From: DLAJ01 sp964655525
Lineage (GTDB): Bacteria; Bacillota; Clostridia; Lachnospirales; Lachnospiraceae
DNA length: 64,000 bases
Direction: 5' to 3'
NCBI GenBank assembly: GCA_964655525.1
Contig: CAZZNE010000002.1
Location: forward strand, 124,001-188,000
Shown here: positions 60,718 to 64,000 of the stretch, in pieces
Layout: every line of letters starts with the position of its first letter
Numbering within the stretch: the stretch's first letter is position 1
Notes under the pieces: generated by a model
What the model was told of the DNA's origin: nothing
What the model saw: only the letters and a program-made list of their open reading frames with translations
The model's database searches: none
Made by a program: the position numbers and the translations under genes

Positions 60718-61427
60718 CTCTTCTGATATCCCCTGTAGAACTCTATGAACTTCCGGTTAACGTCACGGTACATTCTCCTGCTGATCGGAACGGCGTCTCC
60801 GTTGTCAAAAATAACATTATCCCGGACAATTTGTTTTACATTATCTAAATTGCATAAATAGGAACGGTGGCACTTCACAAAGCTCTTCCCCGACAATTCT
60901 TCCACAAGATCGGAAATGCTTTCCATCACCCGGACTTTAGACCGATCCGTCATCACAAACCTTGTATAATGCCCATCCGCCTCACAGTAGTTGACTTCCG
61001 GCAGATCCAGCCTAACCGTGCCGTCCTCCGTTCTGGCGGCAAACAGCTCCTGCGTATGGATCCGGCTGCATATCCTGTCCATACATTCAAAAACTTTTTG
61101 TTCTGATATCGGCTTTATCAGATAGTGCAATGCCTGCACCTCATAGCCTTCTCTCAGATATTCGGACAGACCCGATGTAAAAACCACCGGCATTCTGCTG
61201 TCCTTTTCGCGCAGCTTCCGTATCATCTCCATCCCGCTCATTCCGGGCATTTGGATATCCGCGAACACCGCATCCGGCGCCCTGTCTTCCAGACTGAACA
61301 GGAATCCTGCAGCATTTGCATAATTCGAAATGTGAACGGTTCTGTTCTGTTCCTTAGCCCAAACCGAAATATACTGCTGCAGCAGTCTGCTGTGTACCGG
61401 ATCGTCCTCTACGATAGCTATGTCCAT
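60714..61427 (-). CDS. LytTR-family response regulator
   Basis: A 237-residue regulator. The receiver domain (1-120) has the acidic pocket at MDIAIVEDDP, the phosphoacceptor D in VFADIQMPGMSG, a Thr/Ser in VFTSG and a lysine in LIKPISEQK. The LytTR DNA-binding domain (about 140-235) has FVKCHRSYLCNLDNV and VPISRRMYRDVNRKF. It is co-translated with the kinase and lies upstream of the ABC exporter genes on the same strand, so it probably activates them. Confidence 0.92.
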   Translation of the reverse strand: MDIAIVEDDPVHSRLLQQYISVWAKEQNRTVHISNYANAAGFLFSLEDRAPDAVFADIQMPGMSGMEMIRKLREKDSRMPVVFTSGLSEYLREGYEVQALHYLIKPISEQKVFECMDRICSRIHTQELFAARTEDGTVRLDLPEVNYCEADGHYTRFVMTDRSKVRVMESISDLVEELSGKSFVKCHRSYLCNLDNVKQIVRDNVIFDNGDAVPISRRMYRDVNRKFIEFYRGYQKR

Positions 61428-61469
61428 GATTTCAGATTCCCAACCTATGATGTAAATGATAATAATACA

Positions 61470-62606
61470 TTACAGAAGCCGTCTTGCACAGACAGGTGTA
61501 CGATAATTCACCCCGGTTATAATGATGCCGTTTGTCGGATTGCTCGCATGGCATACTTTTCCGCCTCCGATATAGATTGCCACATGATCAATGCCGCCTC
61601 CCCGAGAATAGAATACCAGATCTCCCGGACGAAGCTGTGAGATCGGCACGTCAGAACCGCATCGCGCCTGTGCTCTTGCGGAATGCGCAAGACTGATACC
61701 ATACTTAGCATATAAGAGCATCGTAAATCCAGAGCAGTCCGTTCCGTTTGATAAACTGGTACCGCCATAAACATAGGGACAGCCGACATATTGAATCGCA
61801 CGATTTGCCAGATCGATCCCGGCATCCGTCACGCCTTTGCCATATTGTACTTCCGTCATGGTGAGCGCTGTATCCAGTCTGTACGCAACATCCACATAAT
61901 CACCGCTCACATAAGCGGCATCCATGCCATCGCCGTACACGACCGATACCCATCCGTTATCTAAAACCTCAACAACCTCCAGTTCTCTGCCGTTTGCGAT
62001 CAGTCCCCATGTACCATGCTCCGTGTCCGGCTGCTTTCTGACTTTTAACGCCTGCGCCAGCACCGTCGCAGTCAGCGTCTGATTCTGCTGTGCCAGTTCC
62101 TCCGCGCGTTCACCTGTTGCAAGATAATCCAGGCTCACATAGCCCTCGACCGAGCCGGAACGAATATGTGCCCAGCCGTCTGCCGTATCAAGAATTTCGC
62201 AGCCCGCACCCGCAGGCAGTTCGCCGATCTTGTCCGAATCCGTACCGGCATTCCTGCGCACATTCAGGCTTTCGGACACGTCGGCAACACCAAGGTTCTC
62301 ATAACCCCAGTTTTCCTTCGGTTCCTCCTCCTCAACGATCACAAGATTCTCCATCAGGTCTTCAAAATCCTGTTTTGTCATGCTGTCGATGCTGCCGATG
62401 ATCAGTTCTACACCCGCGCCTGTTACAAACTCGTCGGGATCCGCCTCATCAATTTCCTCATCATCAAGTGTGTTCTCAAGTACGCCTTCGATGCCCATAA
62501 CGGCAGCCGCCTCAAAATTGGCCGCCTCTGCGGGTATTACGCCCGACACAAACATCATACAAAACACCAATACACCCGAACAGATCCTTTGGATTTTCTT
62601 TTTCAT
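61470..62606 (-). CDS. Secreted NlpC/P60 endopeptidase with two SH3 domains
   Basis: A 378-residue peptidoglycan hydrolase, cutting between D-Glu and the diamino acid in stem peptides. A signal peptide (1-30, cut near AEAA) is followed by two bacterial SH3 domains (about 108-170, LNVRRNAGTDSDKIGELPAG, and 180-245, KVRKQPDTEHGTWGL). The NlpC/P60 domain (about 265-378) has the catalytic Cys in GTDCSGFTMLLY, His in DHVAIYIGGG and a third polar residue in KVCHASNP. GGAG is correctly spaced from ATG 62606; a GTG two codons earlier is less likely. Four TGTAAC-type repeats lie in its leader. Confidence 0.93.
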   Translation of the reverse strand: MKKKIQRICSGVLVFCMMFVSGVIPAEAANFEAAAVMGIEGVLENTLDDEEIDEADPDEFVTGAGVELIIGSIDSMTKQDFEDLMENLVIVEEEEPKENWGYENLGVADVSESLNVRRNAGTDSDKIGELPAGAGCEILDTADGWAHIRSGSVEGYVSLDYLATGERAEELAQQNQTLTATVLAQALKVRKQPDTEHGTWGLIANGRELEVVEVLDNGWVSVVYGDGMDAAYVSGDYVDVAYRLDTALTMTEVQYGKGVTDAGIDLANRAIQYVGCPYVYGGTSLSNGTDCSGFTMLLYAKYGISLAHSARAQARCGSDVPISQLRPGDLVFYSRGGGIDHVAIYIGGGKVCHASNPTNGIIITGVNYRTPVCARRLL

Positions 62607-62619
62607 ACGCACTCCAATT

Positions 62620-62715
62620 ATTACAAAAACTTTTCATATGTTACGAAAATGTTAAATGTTACAAAATTATTTCATATGTTACAGGCTATTATAACAATTC
62701 TTCGGATCATGTCAA
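62620..62715 (-). promoter_or_regulatory. Promoter and TGTAAC half-site array upstream of the NlpC/P60 gene
   Basis: Minus strand: TTGACA (62715-62710), 16 bases, TATAAT (62693-62688). Downstream of the start point lie four half-sites, GTTACA 62678-62683, GTTACA 62658-62663, GTTACG 62640-62645 and ATTACA 62620-62625 on the plus strand, spaced 20, 18 and 20 bases, about two helical turns. TTTCATATGTTAC is repeated exactly at 62632 and 62670. A regulator binding one DNA face is inferred. Confidence 0.65.
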
Positions 62716-62740
62716 TACTATGAAACAATTTAGTGCACGC

Positions 62741-62777
62741 AAAAAAAGACACCCCCAAGATATGGGGTGCCTTTTGC
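62741..62777 (-). terminator. Terminator downstream of the 62861 gene
   Basis: On the minus strand AAAAGGCACCCC pairs with GGGGTGTCTTTT (one G-T pair), followed by a T run (62747-62741). It stands 30 bases beyond the paired-hairpin element. Confidence 0.85.
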
Positions 62778-62804
62778 ACATTTATATAGGAAATTGTAAG
62801 TCCA

Positions 62805-62860
62805 AAAGAATTTGCTCGTAGCAAATTCTTTGAAGGAATCCGTCTTTGGCGGATTCCTTT
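62805..62860 (-). repeat. Paired-hairpin element, copy 6
   Basis: AAAGAATTTGC (62805-62815) with GCAAATTCTTT (62821-62831), then AAGGAATCCG (62833-62842) with CGGATTCCTT (62850-62859). It begins right after the stop codon (62861-62863) and precedes a separate terminator. Confidence 0.82.
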
Positions 62861-63898
62861 TTATATGGAAACGTCAACGCTGCCGCCCGCTTCTGCCACG
62901 GGCGCCGGTGCCTTTACAGGTACGGATTCGCCCCTGAGCTCTAACGACACGCCCGCGCTCAAATTGGAGAATCCGAGACCGGACGAACCGGAATTGCCGA
63001 AGCTCCCGCTCGCTCCGCCTGCCGCACTCTGCTTTTCCTTTTGCAGCCGTTCAAAGAACGCCTTCAAATATTTATTGTCCGCTTCCACAATGTCGCGCAT
63101 AACATCGGAGCGATGCTTTTTCTTTTTCGTTTCAAATTCTTCCGGTTCCGGTTTTAACGGGATGATCTCAAGAGATTCCTCCGTCATTTCGAACGTTCCC
63201 TTACCCGAGACGAGCACGCTTTCCAGCGTATCGTCAAGAAGCTCCTCCATCGTCTCCTGTACGCCCTGCTGTACCAATTCTGTCAGCCGTTCTAATTGCT
63301 CCTGACCATACGCGATCTGCTCGTCAAACGAATCCGGCATTCCGTGCGCCATAGCGTCCTGCACCATATTCTGCACACCGTCCGCCAAAGAGCCGTTTTC
63401 TCTGCTGTCCTGCATCGCTTCCTGCAATATATCGCCGTAGGATTTCTCCCTATCTTCTGAAAAGAATTCTTCCTCCAGTTCCTCGCTCTGCATCCGGCGT
63501 TTTGTACGTTCTTCTTTTTGCAGATTCTTTAAGTGCTTTTTGGCCGCACGCTCGATTGCTTTGGCATGCTCAAGAGCACTCTCTACTTCCTGATCATTAT
63601 ACTCTCCCTTTTTCAACTTTTTGCGCAACATGATCACTTTTCTCTGCGCCATTGCCACCGCGCGTCTTGCGCTGCCGGAGTTCTTTGCTTTCATAAGAAA
63701 CGAAGAAACTTCCTTGAAATTATAGTTCAGCTTCTTCGTCTTGGCCTTGTCCTGCTTTTTGGAACGTGAAATGCTCATTGTCCCTGTCACATTTCCGTCC
63801 TTATCATAGCACGTGATCCTCTTTACTTCACGATTGCCGCTCTGATAGGTCTTGACCGCGGAGCCGCCGGAGTTCCATCCCCCTACATCCATCGCCAT
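62861..63898 (-). CDS. Charged coiled-coil protein of unknown function
   Basis: A 345-residue cytosolic-looking protein. The N-terminus is MAMDVGGWNSGGSAVKTYQS, followed by a short beta-like segment (KRITCYDKDGNVTGTMSIS) and a long basic helical region (about 50-150, LMKAKNSGSARRAVAMAQRK). An acidic segment (150-260) and a Gly/Ser-rich tail (290-345, GGASGSFGNSGSSGLGFSN) follow. No signal peptide, membrane segment or catalytic motif is visible. No family was recognised. The basic helix-then-acidic layout suggests a structural or scaffold role, which is guesswork. Confidence 0.65.
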   Translation of the reverse strand: MAMDVGGWNSGGSAVKTYQSGNREVKRITCYDKDGNVTGTMSISRSKKQDKAKTKKLNYNFKEVSSFLMKAKNSGSARRAVAMAQRKVIMLRKKLKKGEYNDQEVESALEHAKAIERAAKKHLKNLQKEERTKRRMQSEELEEEFFSEDREKSYGDILQEAMQDSRENGSLADGVQNMVQDAMAHGMPDSFDEQIAYGQEQLERLTELVQQGVQETMEELLDDTLESVLVSGKGTFEMTEESLEIIPLKPEPEEFETKKKKHRSDVMRDIVEADNKYLKAFFERLQKEKQSAAGGASGSFGNSGSSGLGFSNLSAGVSLELRGESVPVKAPAPVAEAGGSVDVSI

Positions 63899-64000
63899 GT
63901 CATCATCCTCCCTGATTCAGACAAAATCTTTCCCGTTATCTGTATATCGGTTAAAAAAGCCCATTTTCTTAGAGAGACAGCATAAAACGCCCATTTATTC

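Noticed and set aside
59971..61427. agr-type quorum-sensing locus
   Set aside because: The kinase lacks the multi-helix sensor domain, and no AgrB-like protease or precursor peptide gene is visible nearby.

Overview
The window looks like ordinary chromosome of an anaerobic, probably motile Firmicute of the class Clostridia. The family Lachnospiraceae is the best guess; this is inferred from gene content, not from a marker search. Supporting signs are the Prp protease gene beside an L27 gene with a cleavable N-terminus, the TIGR03960/TIGR03936 radical-SAM pair, a GGGtGRT protein, short HisG with HisZ, LexA divergent from a YneA-like gene, a YlbJ-like sporulation membrane protein, an [FeFe]-hydrogenase-derived sensor, and strong AAGGAGG ribosome binding sites. 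There is no rRNA, CRISPR array, insertion sequence or prophage. One tRNA gene, tRNA-Thr(CGT), is present.

Layout: 0-4.3 kb holds the end of an RluA-type pseudouridine synthase, a cytidylate-kinase-like protein, a secreted GH25 lysozyme with wall-binding repeats and a small ABC transporter. 4.4-4.8 kb holds an unassigned structured RNA with its own promoter, followed by tRNA-Thr. 4.8-6.4 kb (minus) is an ABC importer lacking a binding protein. 6.5-15.1 kb (plus) carries argH, asd, a degenerate-GGDEF/EAL protein, a DUF234-type ATPase, topoisomerase III and a left-handed beta-helix acyltransferase-like protein. 15.2-20.9 kb carries a NifU-like/GGGtGRT pair and two chemotaxis-type transducers, one of them a soluble [FeFe]-hydrogenase-like sensor fused to a signalling domain. 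21-26.3 kb carries a lipoprotein, a zinc-ribbon membrane protein and the ribosome-biogenesis run rplU-prp-rpmA-obgE-yhbY-yqeK-rsfS.

26.4-27.7 kb is the SOS switch: lexA and a divergent YneA-like gene around five LexA-box-like sites. 27.7-36.7 kb carries dtd, an AI-2E-family permease, ttcA, an orphan tyrosine recombinase, a NUDIX hydrolase, RNase G and the radical-SAM pair. 36.7-42 kb is a histidine operon (hisZ-G-D-B-IE) whose last gene has an additional HisF-like domain missing its first catalytic aspartate. 42-48.8 kb holds recU, two pseudouridine synthases, a short-chain dehydrogenase, ylbJ, coaD and rsmD. 48.8-56 kb holds a type IIA topoisomerase pair and rpsO-pnp. 56.1-61.4 kb is a heterodimeric ABC exporter with a GHKL kinase and LytTR regulator. 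The window ends with an NlpC/P60 hydrolase and a conserved-looking protein of unknown function; 63899-64000 shows nothing identifiable.

The most unusual signal is a family of six paired-hairpin elements (31.8, 38.7, 44.3, 51.1, 53.3 and 62.8 kb). Each starts at or directly after a stop codon, the arms vary but stay complementary, and at least two are followed by a separate, normal terminator. The structured RNA at 4452-4645 and the hydrogenase-derived transducer at 19019 are the next most interesting items.
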